A DNA stretch of 64,000 bases from NCBI GenBank assembly GCA_903879335.1, contig CAIRLC010000010.1, positions 86,632-150,631 on the forward strand, written 5' to 3'. Positions 46,145 to 55,120 of this stretch are shown here, in pieces; the first letter of the stretch is position 1, and each line of letters begins with the position of its first letter. The DNA is from an uncultured Pseudomonadota bacterium (lineage in GTDB: Bacteria > Pseudomonadota > Gammaproteobacteria > Steroidobacterales > Steroidobacteraceae). The notes beneath the pieces are model-generated. The model was not told the DNA's origin. It ran no database searches and saw nothing but the letters and a program-made list of their open reading frames with translations. A program made the position numbers and the translations under genes.

Positions 46145-49100
46145 TGAATCGACTGACGCCACCTTCGACCAACACGAAGAGGAGCGGTACGAAGCACAGG
46201 GCGAGCCCCGTCGCCGTGAGCACACCACCGACCACCGCATTGCCAATGGCCTTTTGCGCGCCGGAGCCGGCGCCGGTGGCAAGTGCGAGTGGTAGCACGC
46301 CAAAGCCGAAAGCCAGCGAGGTCATGATGATCGGCCGCAGTCGAATCCGTACAGCTTCGAGCGCTGACTCGGTGAGCGATTTGCCGCCGCGATGCAGGGT
46401 GGTGGCGAATTCCACGATCAGAATAGCGTTCTTGGCGGCCAGTCCCATCGTCGTCAGCAAACCGATCTGGAAGTAGATGTCGTTGTTCAGTCCCCGCAAC
46501 GCAGTGGCCAGAAGGGCGCCAATCACGCCCAAGGGCACCACGAGGATGACCGCAAACGGGATCGTCCAGCTCTCATAGAGCGCTGCGAGCATTAAGAACA
46601 CGACAAGCATGGATAGACCGTAGAGGAGCGGCGCTTCAGCGCCGGATTCTTTCTCCTGCAAGGAAATGCCCGTCCACTGATAACCCACGCCCGGGCCCAG
46701 TTGACCGACGAGTCGCTCCATCGTGCGCATGGCCTCGCCGGTGCTGTGACCGGGCGCGGCTGCGCCTTGGATGTCTAGAGCCGAACTGCCGTTGTAGCGC
46801 TCAAGACGGGGGGATCCTTTGCTCCAATGGGATTGAGCGAAGGCGGTGAAGGGCACCATTTGCGCGCCGGCATTGCGGATATACCAACGGCTCAGGTCTT
46901 CAGGCACGCCGCGGAAGGGCGCATCGCCTTGCAGGTACACCTTCTTGATACGGCCTTGGTCGATGAAATCGTTGACGTACGTGCCGCCCCAAGCGCTCGT
47001 CAGGGTAGCGTTCACATCGGCAAGGGAGAGCCCCAAGGTGCTGACCTTCGCCGCGTCAACATCGATCTTGAGTTGCGTCGTATCGTCCTGCCCGTTTGGG
47101 CGTACACCGACGATTGATTTCTCTTTTGAAGCCATGCCGAGCAACTGATTACGCGCCGCCATGAGTTTCTCGTGGCCGATGCCACCGGTATCGAGTAACT
47201 CAAGGTCATAGCCGGTGGCGTTACCCAATTCCTGCACAGGCGGTGGGACGAGCGTATAGATCGACGCATCACGTACGGTTGAAAAATAGGCCATCGCTCG
47301 GCGGGCTAGAGCCTGCGCCGATTGGCTGGGTTCGGGGCGCTCATCAAAAGACTTTAAGCGGACAAAGGCGATACCGGAGTTTTGACCCGAGCCCGAGTAA
47401 CCATACCCTGTGATCGTGAACAACGATTTGAGCAAACTCTGTTCATGGTCCATGAAATAGGCGCGAACCTGGTCTAAGGCCGCCAAGGTGCGCTCTTGCG
47501 TGGCCCCCGGCGGTAACTGTACGGATACGACCACGGCGCCTTGATCTTCATCCGGTAGGAAGGCCCCGGGGATTTTCAAGAACAGCAGTGCGATAGCCAC
47601 CAGTATGGCCGCATAGATCGCCGTCCAGCGGCGACCCTGTCCCAAAATTCGCTGAACAACGCCGCGATAGCGTAGCGCGAGACGCTCGAAACCACGGTCG
47701 AAGGCGGCCAGCGGTCCGCTACGCTCGACTCCATCGGCATGGGCCGCCGCTGGGTTCAGCAGAGTCGCGCACAATGCCGGTGTCAAGACCAGGGCGACCA
47801 AGACCGAGAGGCCCATGGCTGCCACAATCGTGACCGAGAACTGTCGGTAGATCACGCCCTGCGATCCACCGAAAAACGCCATCGGTATAAACACGGCCGA
47901 CAAGACGAGCGCCACGCCAATGAGGGCGCTTGTGATTTGGTCCATTGAGCGGCGTGTGGCATCGATGGCAGCGATCTGCTCTTCCCGCATGATGCGTTCG
48001 ACGTTCTCCACCACCACGATCGCGTCATCGACCAATAGTCCAATGGCGAGCACGAGTGCGAACATCGTCAGTGTGTTGATCGTATAGCCAAAGAACGCGA
48101 GTACCCCGAAGGTACCGAGCAGGACGACCGGCACTGCGATCGTCGGAATGATGGTCGCGCGCCAACTCTGCAAGAACAGATACATGACGAGAAACACGAG
48201 CGCGATGGCCTCGATGAGGGTCTTCACAACTTCTCGGATCGACTGCTTCACGTAAGGCGTTATATCCAGTGGCAGCACGGCGTGGTAGCCGGCGGGGAAG
48301 TTCGCTGACAACGCCGCGAACTCCGCTTTGACGGCTTCCGCGGTTTCCAGCGCGTTGGCGCCAGGGGCCAGGCGCACCGCGAATCCAGAGGCAGGATGCC
48401 CAAAGAATTTAGCCGCGAAGGCATAACTCTCTGCGCCCAATTCGACTCGGGCGATATCGCCCAGATAGACGACGGCGCCGCCGACATTGGCTTTGATCAC
48501 AATCTGCCGGAATTGATCGGCCGTCTGGAGCCGAGACTGTGCAGTGATGGTCGCGTTCAGGCCGATACCGGGAACGGCCGGCGCTCCGCCGATCTGGCCT
48601 GCGGTCACCTGCGTGTTCTGCGCGCGTATCGCGCTGACCACATCACCCGGCATGAGGCTGTAGGCCGCCAATTTTGCCGGATCGAGCCAAATGCGCATAG
48701 CATGCTGAGTACCGAACGAGATGGTCTCGCCGACGCCGGGAACGCGGCTGACCGGGTCCAGTACGTTTTGCGCCAGATAGTCGGCAATATCGGCAGAACT
48801 GACTTTGGGGTCGTCGCTGTACACGCTACCCGCGAGTAGAAAGCTGCGCGCGGTCTTTTGCACGTACACGCCTTGGGCCTGCACTTCTTGCGGCAACAGG
48901 GGCACCGCCGCTTGCAGCTTGTTTTGCACCTGCACTTGCGCGATGTCGATGTTGGTCCCGGCCTTGAAGGTCAGCACCACGCTCGCGGAACCTGAGGATT
49001 CGCTCGACGAAGACATGTACTTGAGCCCGTCGAGCCCCTTCATCTTCTGTTCGATGACTTGGGTGACGCTGTCTTCGATGCTCTTGGCGGAGGCGCCGGG

Positions 49101-49250
49101 GTAGCTGGCGCTGATGCCCACTTGGGGCTCGGCGATCGTTGGGTACTGCTGCACCGGTAAGGTGAGGATCGCCCCGGTGCCGGCGAGCATGATGACGATA
49201 GCAATGACCCACGCGAAGATGGGTCGATCAATGAAAAACCGAGACAACAT
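46125..49250 (-). CDS. RND multidrug efflux permease (HAE1, AcrB/MexB-like)
   Basis: An inner-membrane proton-driven drug exporter of 1041 residues, the usual HAE1 length. N-terminus MLSRFFIDRPIFAWVIAIVI is the standard first helix. Two large periplasmic loops alternate with helices, and TM4 carries the essential aspartates in GLLVDDAIVVVENVERI. The C-terminal half repeats the fold (TLHRGGKSLTESALEAVRIR). It lies 10 bp downstream of its adaptor gene on the minus strand. No outer-membrane channel gene is adjacent, so it probably shares a TolC-type channel encoded elsewhere. Substrates cannot be predicted. Confidence 0.95.
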   Translation of the reverse strand: MLSRFFIDRPIFAWVIAIVIMLAGTGAILTLPVQQYPTIAEPQVGISASYPGASAKSIEDSVTQVIEQKMKGLDGLKYMSSSSESSGSASVVLTFKAGTNIDIAQVQVQNKLQAAVPLLPQEVQAQGVYVQKTARSFLLAGSVYSDDPKVSSADIADYLAQNVLDPVSRVPGVGETISFGTQHAMRIWLDPAKLAAYSLMPGDVVSAIRAQNTQVTAGQIGGAPAVPGIGLNATITAQSRLQTADQFRQIVIKANVGGAVVYLGDIARVELGAESYAFAAKFFGHPASGFAVRLAPGANALETAEAVKAEFAALSANFPAGYHAVLPLDITPYVKQSIREVVKTLIEAIALVFLVMYLFLQSWRATIIPTIAVPVVLLGTFGVLAFFGYTINTLTMFALVLAIGLLVDDAIVVVENVERIMREEQIAAIDATRRSMDQITSALIGVALVLSAVFIPMAFFGGSQGVIYRQFSVTIVAAMGLSVLVALVLTPALCATLLNPAAAHADGVERSGPLAAFDRGFERLALRYRGVVQRILGQGRRWTAIYAAILVAIALLFLKIPGAFLPDEDQGAVVVSVQLPPGATQERTLAALDQVRAYFMDHEQSLLKSLFTITGYGYSGSGQNSGIAFVRLKSFDERPEPSQSAQALARRAMAYFSTVRDASIYTLVPPPVQELGNATGYDLELLDTGGIGHEKLMAARNQLLGMASKEKSIVGVRPNGQDDTTQLKIDVDAAKVSTLGLSLADVNATLTSAWGGTYVNDFIDQGRIKKVYLQGDAPFRGVPEDLSRWYIRNAGAQMVPFTAFAQSHWSKGSPRLERYNGSSALDIQGAAAPGHSTGEAMRTMERLVGQLGPGVGYQWTGISLQEKESGAEAPLLYGLSMLVVFLMLAALYESWTIPFAVILVVPLGVIGALLATALRGLNNDIYFQIGLLTTMGLAAKNAILIVEFATTLHRGGKSLTESALEAVRIRLRPIIMTSLAFGFGVLPLALATGAGSGAQKAIGNAVVGGVLTATGLALCFVPLLFVLVEGGVSRFKQRAVQ

Positions 49251-49260
49251 GGGTATAGCC

Positions 49261-50451
49261 TCAGTGCTGGGCGGCGGGTATGGCCGCGGCGGGTGCCGTG
49301 CCAGCCGGTACGGGCTTCACGGGCAGTCCCGGGCGCAACTTCCCGAGTCCTTCCACCACTACGCGATCCTGCACCGCTAAGCCGGATGCGACGATCCAGC
49401 GTGCGCCATGCGCGGGGCCGAGGACGACCGGCCGAATCTCGATTTGGCCATTCGCGTTGACGAGCGTTAACGTCGCTTCGCCACTGGGGGTGCGACTGAC
49501 GGCGGACTGTGGCACCAGGAAAGCGTTCTTAATGGTCGCGGTATTGATCCGCGCGCGGGCGTAGGTGCCTGGCAACAGCAGTCCTTCGGGGTTCGGGAAA
49601 ATCGCGCGCACGTTCACGGCACCGGTGCCGGCGTCGACCGTGATCTCGGCGAATTCGAGCTTGCCGGTGTGAGCGTAGGTTGAACCATCCTCCAACAGCA
49701 AGGTCACCGGCAGGGTCTGGACTGCACGGGTCAATTGACCGGCGGACTCTGCCTTGCGCAGCGCCAAGATATCAGTCGCCGACTCGGTCAGGTCGACATA
49801 GACGCTCTGATAGTCTTGAATCGTTGCAATGGGGCTGGTCTGTTTGGCGGTGACGAGCGCACCGGCCGTGACGAGGCTGCGGCCGATGCGGCCACTGATC
49901 GGCGCGCGCACCTTGGTGTACTCAAGGCTGATCTTTGCAGTTTCCACCTGGTCACGGGCGACTTCGACTGCGGCCTCGGCTTGGCTGGCGAGCGCCTGCA
50001 CCTCATCGAAGGCGTCCCGACTGATGGCACCGCTGTCGACGATGCGGGCGTATCGCTCGGCTCGTTGACGCGCCACCTTGGCGGCGGCTTCCGCCGACGC
50101 CAGTTGCGCTTTGGCGCTGTCATAGGTGGCTTGGAAGGGGGCAGGATCAATCTGGTACAGCGCTTGACCGGCCTTGACCAGCGAGCCTTCTTCGAACAAG
50201 CGCGCCCGCACCACACCATCCACCTGCGGACGCACCTCCGCCGTTTGCCAGGCGTTGATGCGGCCAGTCAGTTCGGTGTCGAGGGTGACGTTTTCGGCTT
50301 CGATGACCTGATAGCCGACTTCGATGGGGCCTCCCATGAAGCCTCCTTTGCCGCCCGCGCCGGGTGCCGAGCCGCCGCCGCAGGCGGCCAGCACGGTGAC
50401 GAGAAACAGGCTGCAAGGGAATAAGCGAGCGCGATGCGTGAGTGTCAGCAT
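49261..50451 (-). CDS. RND efflux periplasmic adaptor lipoprotein (AcrA/MexA-like)
   Basis: A membrane-fusion protein of 396 residues that links the permease to an outer-membrane channel. A lipoprotein signal ends in VLAAC (lipidated Cys24) followed by a Gly-rich linker. The lipoyl halves (VRPQVDGVVRARLFEEGSLVKAGQ and KVRAPISGRIGRSLVTAGALV), an Ala-rich coiled-coil hairpin between them (about 100-160) and the beta-barrel domain are all evident. It is the first gene of the two-gene efflux operon; its promoter lies in the 332-bp divergent region to its right. Confidence 0.94.
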   Translation of the reverse strand: MLTLTHRARLFPCSLFLVTVLAACGGGSAPGAGGKGGFMGGPIEVGYQVIEAENVTLDTELTGRINAWQTAEVRPQVDGVVRARLFEEGSLVKAGQALYQIDPAPFQATYDSAKAQLASAEAAAKVARQRAERYARIVDSGAISRDAFDEVQALASQAEAAVEVARDQVETAKISLEYTKVRAPISGRIGRSLVTAGALVTAKQTSPIATIQDYQSVYVDLTESATDILALRKAESAGQLTRAVQTLPVTLLLEDGSTYAHTGKLEFAEITVDAGTGAVNVRAIFPNPEGLLLPGTYARARINTATIKNAFLVPQSAVSRTPSGEATLTLVNANGQIEIRPVVLGPAHGARWIVASGLAVQDRVVVEGLGKLRPGLPVKPVPAGTAPAAAIPAAQH

Positions 50452-50783
50452 AAAAAATCTCGGGCAATTTCAGCCGGTGGATTTGGGCGCGATGGCGGCT
50501 TCCTACGAAGCGGACACGGCAAACAGCCGAATAGTGTGCGGTTGAGCCCGGTTTTTGTCCATTTGATTCTTTGAATTCAAGTGCTTAACTCATTGGGATG
50601 AGTCGCTCTTGCGGCATCGAGCGGCGCTCGCGGGCGCGCCCCGTGGAAGCGCTCGTCGACCGTACCGGTGTTTTGGCGGTGGCTCAGACAGTTCAATGCT
50701 CCCCGATTCGGTCTCAAGCGATAGGCATGGGCATTGTTGCGACACCCCGGTAGGCTCAAGGGTGGTCGCTGTTTGGATTCGCT
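50452..50783. promoter_or_regulatory. Divergent regulatory region, RND operon / MFS gene
   Basis: This 332-bp stretch holds no gene that I can support. Two perfect palindromic elements lie 7 bp apart: TTGAATTCAA at 50571-50580 and ACTCAT-TGGG-ATGAGT at 50588-50603. They are candidate repressor sites for the efflux operon, but no regulator gene is adjacent. Confidence 0.45.
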
Positions 50784-52094
50784 ATGCCGCACGACACTGC
50801 ACGGTTTCCACGCCCGGCGCCGACTTGGTCGGTGGTGGGCTACTTTGTGCCCTTGACGGTGCTCTTGTACCTCATCGATCCAGTAGGACCCTTTTTCGAC
50901 ATTGCCGCCACGGTCGTGCTGAAACATCAATTGCACGCATCGCTGTCGGAGACCACGCATTTCCGCCTCTGGACGGCCTTGCCGGTGTATGGCGGCCTTG
51001 TCTTTGGCTTGATCCGGGATCGCATGAGCCCCTTCGGCCGTGGCGATCGGGGCTACTTCTTGGTGGCTGGCAGTCTGCTCATGCTGCTGATGGTGTGGAT
51101 GGCAGCACAGCCATTGACCTACACGCGGATGACGCTGGGTGTGGTGTTGGCCATGATCCTGACGCGGTTCTTAGTGGCCGCCTATCAGGGTTTAATGGCT
51201 TGGCAGGCCCAGCACTGGGCGATGTCCGGGCGTATGGCTGCGGTCTGGCAGTTCACGACCTATGCCACGGCCCTAGGCCTTGTGGCCTTGTCCGGCCTGA
51301 CCGCCCAGCACGGCTCGTCGACCGCGGTCTTCCTCTGCGTGGCGATCGCCGCCGCCGGTATCGTGCTCTATGCCCTGTGGCGACCGCACCGCATTTATGA
51401 CGGCGCTGATCTCGCGCACGCAGCGAGTTCTAGACGCCTGACGGCCGATCTTAAGCGCCTTTTTCGCTACCCAGCCATCTACCCGGCAATGGCGGCCATG
51501 CTCATGTTTCAGTTCAGTCCCGGTCAGGGGGTCGTGCTGCAGTTCTACCTGGTGGATCACTTGAAGGCGTCCGAGGCGATGTATGGTTATTGGTACGCGG
51601 CCTTCCTCGCCGGTTTTCTGCCGATGTTCGTGCTGTATGGCTTTCTCTGCCGGCGCCTGAGTTTCGATCGCTTGCTGCGGTGGAGTGCCGTCATCGCGAT
51701 CCCGCAGGTGCTGCCGCTCGCGTTTATCCACAGTGCAGTCGGTGCCTTGTGGCTTGCGGTGCCCATGGGGCTCATGGGTGGGCTCTTCTGGGCCGCGCTG
51801 CATGACCTCGCGATTCGCTCCTGTCCGCCGGCTTTGCAAGGCGCGCTGATGATGATTGTCTCAGGCGTGAATGCGCTCGGAACCCGTGCCGGCGACCTGA
51901 TCGGGGCGCAGGTCTATGCCAGTGATCCCGAGCACGGATTCCTCTGGTGCGCCTTGCTGACCACCGTGGTCTACACGGCGATCCTCGCGGTGATTCGGGC
52001 CGTACCGGCGCAGGTGAGCGCGACGGTGGAGGGCACCGGTTGGAGTGCTCATGGGCTAGATCATTGCGAAAGTGAGGGGCGCCAATCTGCTTGA
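50784..52094 (+). CDS. MFS transporter, BT1/folate-biopterin-like
   Basis: A 436-residue inner-membrane protein with about 12 helices and no signal peptide. The first helices (FVPLTVLLYLIDPVGPFFD) and the VYGGLVFGLIRDRMSPFGRGDRGYF loop with its basic turn resemble the BT1/FBT branch of MFS carriers, but the match is weak and substrate unknown. A central hydrophilic loop (RPHRIYDGADLAHAASSRRL) divides the two halves. Transcribed divergently from the efflux operon; an AT-rich tract follows its stop. Confidence 0.78.
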   Translation: MPHDTARFPRPAPTWSVVGYFVPLTVLLYLIDPVGPFFDIAATVVLKHQLHASLSETTHFRLWTALPVYGGLVFGLIRDRMSPFGRGDRGYFLVAGSLLMLLMVWMAAQPLTYTRMTLGVVLAMILTRFLVAAYQGLMAWQAQHWAMSGRMAAVWQFTTYATALGLVALSGLTAQHGSSTAVFLCVAIAAAGIVLYALWRPHRIYDGADLAHAASSRRLTADLKRLFRYPAIYPAMAAMLMFQFSPGQGVVLQFYLVDHLKASEAMYGYWYAAFLAGFLPMFVLYGFLCRRLSFDRLLRWSAVIAIPQVLPLAFIHSAVGALWLAVPMGLMGGLFWAALHDLAIRSCPPALQGALMMIVSGVNALGTRAGDLIGAQVYASDPEHGFLWCALLTTVVYTAILAVIRAVPAQVSATVEGTGWSAHGLDHCESEGRQSA

Positions 52095-52232
52095 TATTGC
52101 AGGTATAAATAATCTGCAAATATCGGAAAATAAATAATTTAATCCATTCATACCGATTTTTAATCAACAAACTAAACGGGATTTAATTCGACGATCTATA
52201 CTTGCATTCACTATTGATCTTGGGGGGCAACC
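52095..52232 (+). promoter_or_regulatory. AT-rich leader of the Fic gene
   Basis: About 140 bp with base composition far more AT-rich than its surroundings. It contains an inverted repeat TTGCAG-N11-CTGCAA (52097-52119) whose spacer holds a -10-like TATAAA, plus a TATACT at about 52196. The site may be a repressed promoter. The Fic start at 52233 is GTG with GGGGGG 7 nt upstream. Confidence 0.45.
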
Positions 52233-54110
52233 GTGGCCACCTACGAAGAAAAACTGAATGGATCGCTGGCCCGATTACAGACCCTAACGAAGGGTGGTCG
52301 GACGGTCTTTGCTGCCCGGGAAATGGGTCGCGTCCATCGCGATCGGCTGATCGCGGCAGGTCACCTGACCCGCATCATCGGCGGTTGGATGCTGCGGTCA
52401 CGGCCCGGCATGGACCCCAACGACGGCATCGATTGGTGGGCCTCCTACTGGACATTCTGTGCGACGTATTGCGAGTCCCGATTTGGCACGGCCTGGCACT
52501 TGTCGGCCGAACAGTCGGTGCTCTTGCACGTGGACGATACGGTGGTCCCTGCCGAGTTGGTCGTCTGTGCGCCCAAGGGGCAGAACAATGACCTGGAGTT
52601 GCTGCACGGGACAGCGCTCTACGACTTGCGGGAGGCCACTCCACCGGCCGTCGACGATCTGGTGGTGCGCAATGGTCTTCGGCTCTACACCTTGGATGCG
52701 GCCTTGGTTAAAGTGCCCGAGGGCTTCTACGTCGCTCATCCGCTTGAGGCGCAGTTGGCCTTGCGGGCGATACCCGATGCGTCTGGCTTGTTGCGGCGGC
52801 TGCTGCGGACCGGCCAACCCATTGTGGCTGGGAGGTTGGCTGGGGCCCTGCGGCACATCGGCCGCATCGATCTGACCGACGACATCATGGCGACCATGCG
52901 CAGTGCCGGGCATGTCCTCGTTGAGCGCAATCCCTTCACGTCACCACGCCTTCCGATTGCGGCACGTCGTGGCTCTGCGTCGATCGTGGCCCGCTTGGCC
53001 GGACTCTATGCGTTGGGTCGAGCTTCGATTGCCGATCACGCGCCGGTGGCGCCCGGACGAATCGCCAATCCGAACCATTACCTGGAGTCACTGACCCAGC
53101 GGCAGGCGGATGACGCATTTCATGGCCTTTGGCTGGAGGGTCTGGTCGTCACCCATGAGGCGATCCAACAAGCTGCAGTCGGCGCGCAGGCGCCGCCGCG
53201 CCGCGGCGAGGTACGGGATCTCACCACATTGACCGCGCTCGGCGAACTCCAGGCGTTCCGGGCGGTGTCACGTTCTATCGGCGCGATCCTCGGCGGCGCG
53301 CCCTTGATGGAGGTGCTGCGAGAGGCCCATCGAGAATGGCATCGCGAGTTCTTACAGCCGCGAGTGAGCGCCCGATTGACCCCGGTGGCGGCGCTCGCGG
53401 GCTATCGGGACGATCCTTACTACCTGTCCGGGTCGCGTTTCGTGCCGCCGGAACCGCAGTCCATGCGGGCAGCCATGCCGGCACTCTTCGATCTGCTGGA
53501 AGGTGACAGTGATCCCTTTCTGCGCGCCGTATTGGCCCGTTGGCTCGTCTGTTACCTGCATCCGTATCGAGAGGGTAATGATCGAATCGCACACTTTTTG
53601 ATGAATGCGTTTTTGGCCACGGGAGGCTGGCAGTGGCTGACCCTACGCGGCACCGATCAGGATCGATATCGCGACGCGCTTGAGCGCGCCAACCTGAGTT
53701 ACGACTTGGGCCCCTTGGCGGCCTTGATCCGCGAGGGCTTAGTGCCCGTCAGTTCCACAGTGGACGGCGCAATCGCGACGGCAGCACCGGCCGTCGAGAT
53801 ATCGCCTGAGGCGATTGCGGGTGTTGAGCCCATCGTCACAGCCGATACCCCCGAGTCCGTCTCGGCCCCTGCATGGGTCGAGGTGGAGTTGGATGCTGCA
53901 GCTCCAGCGGTGATGCCGGTGGCGGAGCTCGCAACATCGCCAGATGTGGAGGCGGGCGGAAGTCAGGCGGTGGCTGCCGACCCCGCCGATACGGCGAAGG
54001 CCTCGACGGCGGCTGAGCCGGCTATTCCGACCAAAAAGTCAGCTAAGGCTGCTAAAACCACGAAGAAATACGCGCCGAAGCCCACGCAAATCGGGCTTTT
54101 CGGGGACTAA
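52233..54110 (+). CDS. Fic-domain protein with antitoxin-like N-terminus
   Basis: A 625-residue protein. Residues 1-45 form a winged-helix-like segment (VFAAREMGRVHRDRLIAAGH) resembling the N-terminus of AbiEi-type antitoxins, followed by a beta-rich region to about 150. A Fic domain spans about 330-480 with motif HPYREGNDRIAH at 443-454. The consensus HPFx(D/E)GNGRxxR is altered: Asp450 replaces the second Gly and His454 the final Arg, while His443 and Glu447 are kept. A Pro/Ala/Val-rich linker (500-590) ends in a Lys-rich stretch and the terminal peptide TQIGLFGD. Fic enzymes transfer AMP or other phosphate groups to proteins; whether this one is active is open. Confidence 0.85.
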   Translation: MATYEEKLNGSLARLQTLTKGGRTVFAAREMGRVHRDRLIAAGHLTRIIGGWMLRSRPGMDPNDGIDWWASYWTFCATYCESRFGTAWHLSAEQSVLLHVDDTVVPAELVVCAPKGQNNDLELLHGTALYDLREATPPAVDDLVVRNGLRLYTLDAALVKVPEGFYVAHPLEAQLALRAIPDASGLLRRLLRTGQPIVAGRLAGALRHIGRIDLTDDIMATMRSAGHVLVERNPFTSPRLPIAARRGSASIVARLAGLYALGRASIADHAPVAPGRIANPNHYLESLTQRQADDAFHGLWLEGLVVTHEAIQQAAVGAQAPPRRGEVRDLTTLTALGELQAFRAVSRSIGAILGGAPLMEVLREAHREWHREFLQPRVSARLTPVAALAGYRDDPYYLSGSRFVPPEPQSMRAAMPALFDLLEGDSDPFLRAVLARWLVCYLHPYREGNDRIAHFLMNAFLATGGWQWLTLRGTDQDRYRDALERANLSYDLGPLAALIREGLVPVSSTVDGAIATAAPAVEISPEAIAGVEPIVTADTPESVSAPAWVEVELDAAAPAVMPVAELATSPDVEAGGSQAVAADPADTAKASTAAEPAIPTKKSAKAAKTTKKYAPKPTQIGLFGD

Positions 54111-54850
54111 GTCGGGCGATCCGCCGTTGTGGGTGCTGAGTCGGGGTGCAGCGCCTCATCGAAGGCGCGCGCCGCAGAGATCATGTCGGCCCAAACGTCG
54201 CTGCTCGCCCGTTCGCGGTATTGATCAGTCTTGAAGACGCGGTGGGCTTTGAAGGCCAGTCCCGCGATCGCAATCGGTGAGCTTGGCACGCGAATCGACG
54301 TCAGTGCCCGAGCAGGGCCGAGGATGAAGGTCGCTGCCGATTTAATGGCCTCATGGGTGGCCCGATCGTCGTCAGTGGCATATGAAAATTGCCAGGCCGC
54401 GATGCGCGCATTGATCAGCGCTTTGTCTGCGCCTGCTGACGATAAACCTGCTGCGGTGAATAGTCGGCAGTCAAAATCCCGGCACGTTTGCGGTCGGAGG
54501 TCATAGACCGTGCAGCGCTCTGCTTTCAGCATTGGGCAAGTGCCGTCCGCTTCATACCCCATGTAGCGCAACCCCGATGGTGCGTTGGGCGGGTCGATGA
54601 GGTGCTCGATGGGAATGAGCGGGATTACGGCAGCGTCCGTCCGGCGCAGCGCGATCGGCCAGAATGAACTGCAGCAGCCGACGCATGTGCCGCAGGGCAC
54701 GTCATTGCCCACGTCCCCACGCAGCGAGGCCGTGATTGCGCGCATCCACTCACCGAAATCACCCGCAGGAATAACCGCTTGAGGCGATGTCGCCGGTGTC
54801 GTTGCGTCGGCATGGGGCGATACAGGTTCAGTCGTGCTCGATGAATTCAC
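54107..54850 (-). CDS. YkgJ family cysteine-cluster protein
   Basis: A 247-residue protein of the YkgJ family, which probably binds zinc or an iron-sulfur cluster through a CxxCxxCC cluster and later cysteines. Here they are VPCGTCVGCC, then GTCPMLKAERCTVYDLRPQTCRDFDC. Function in the family is unknown. Its stop overlaps the Fic gene stop by 4 bp, so the two genes are convergent and not an operon. The N-terminal 30 residues are low-complexity Ser/Thr/Pro; a later start is possible. Confidence 0.85.
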   Translation of the reverse strand: MNSSSTTEPVSPHADATTPATSPQAVIPAGDFGEWMRAITASLRGDVGNDVPCGTCVGCCSSFWPIALRRTDAAVIPLIPIEHLIDPPNAPSGLRYMGYEADGTCPMLKAERCTVYDLRPQTCRDFDCRLFTAAGLSSAGADKALINARIAAWQFSYATDDDRATHEAIKSAATFILGPARALTSIRVPSSPIAIAGLAFKAHRVFKTDQYRERASSDVWADMISAARAFDEALHPDSAPTTADRPT

Positions 54851-55120
54851 AGCGAAACTCGCGTAGAGGGAGATGCGGCTCAGTTAGGTTTCGTCATCAG
54901 TTTTACCGAATTAACAAAACTTCAATCCAGAAGCGATCGCAAACGTCCGTTTGACTTAAGTTCCTCATGGCTCTGTCACACGAATGACACATGTCACATG
55001 GATTATACCGGCCCGCGGGGGGGGTGGCGACAGCGCGCATGACCATGGGACGTATCGATCCAAGGCGCGCATACACGTACATATCGATGACGGTTCACCC
55101 TTTTTCTCAATGGAGTCCTC
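54851..55120 (+). promoter_or_regulatory. Upstream region of the second TonB receptor, with TGTCA repeats
   Basis: This 270-bp region holds overlapping inverted repeats: TGTCA-N6-TGACA at 54974-54989 and TGACA-CA-TGTCA at 54985-54996. A run of eight G follows at 55017-55024. The elements lie about 130 bp before the receptor start and are candidate regulator sites. Confidence 0.45.

Noticed and set aside
52233..54850. Fic gene and YkgJ-type gene as a toxin-antitoxin pair
   Set aside because: The genes are convergent with overlapping stops and cannot form the usual antitoxin-toxin operon; YkgJ proteins are common outside such systems.
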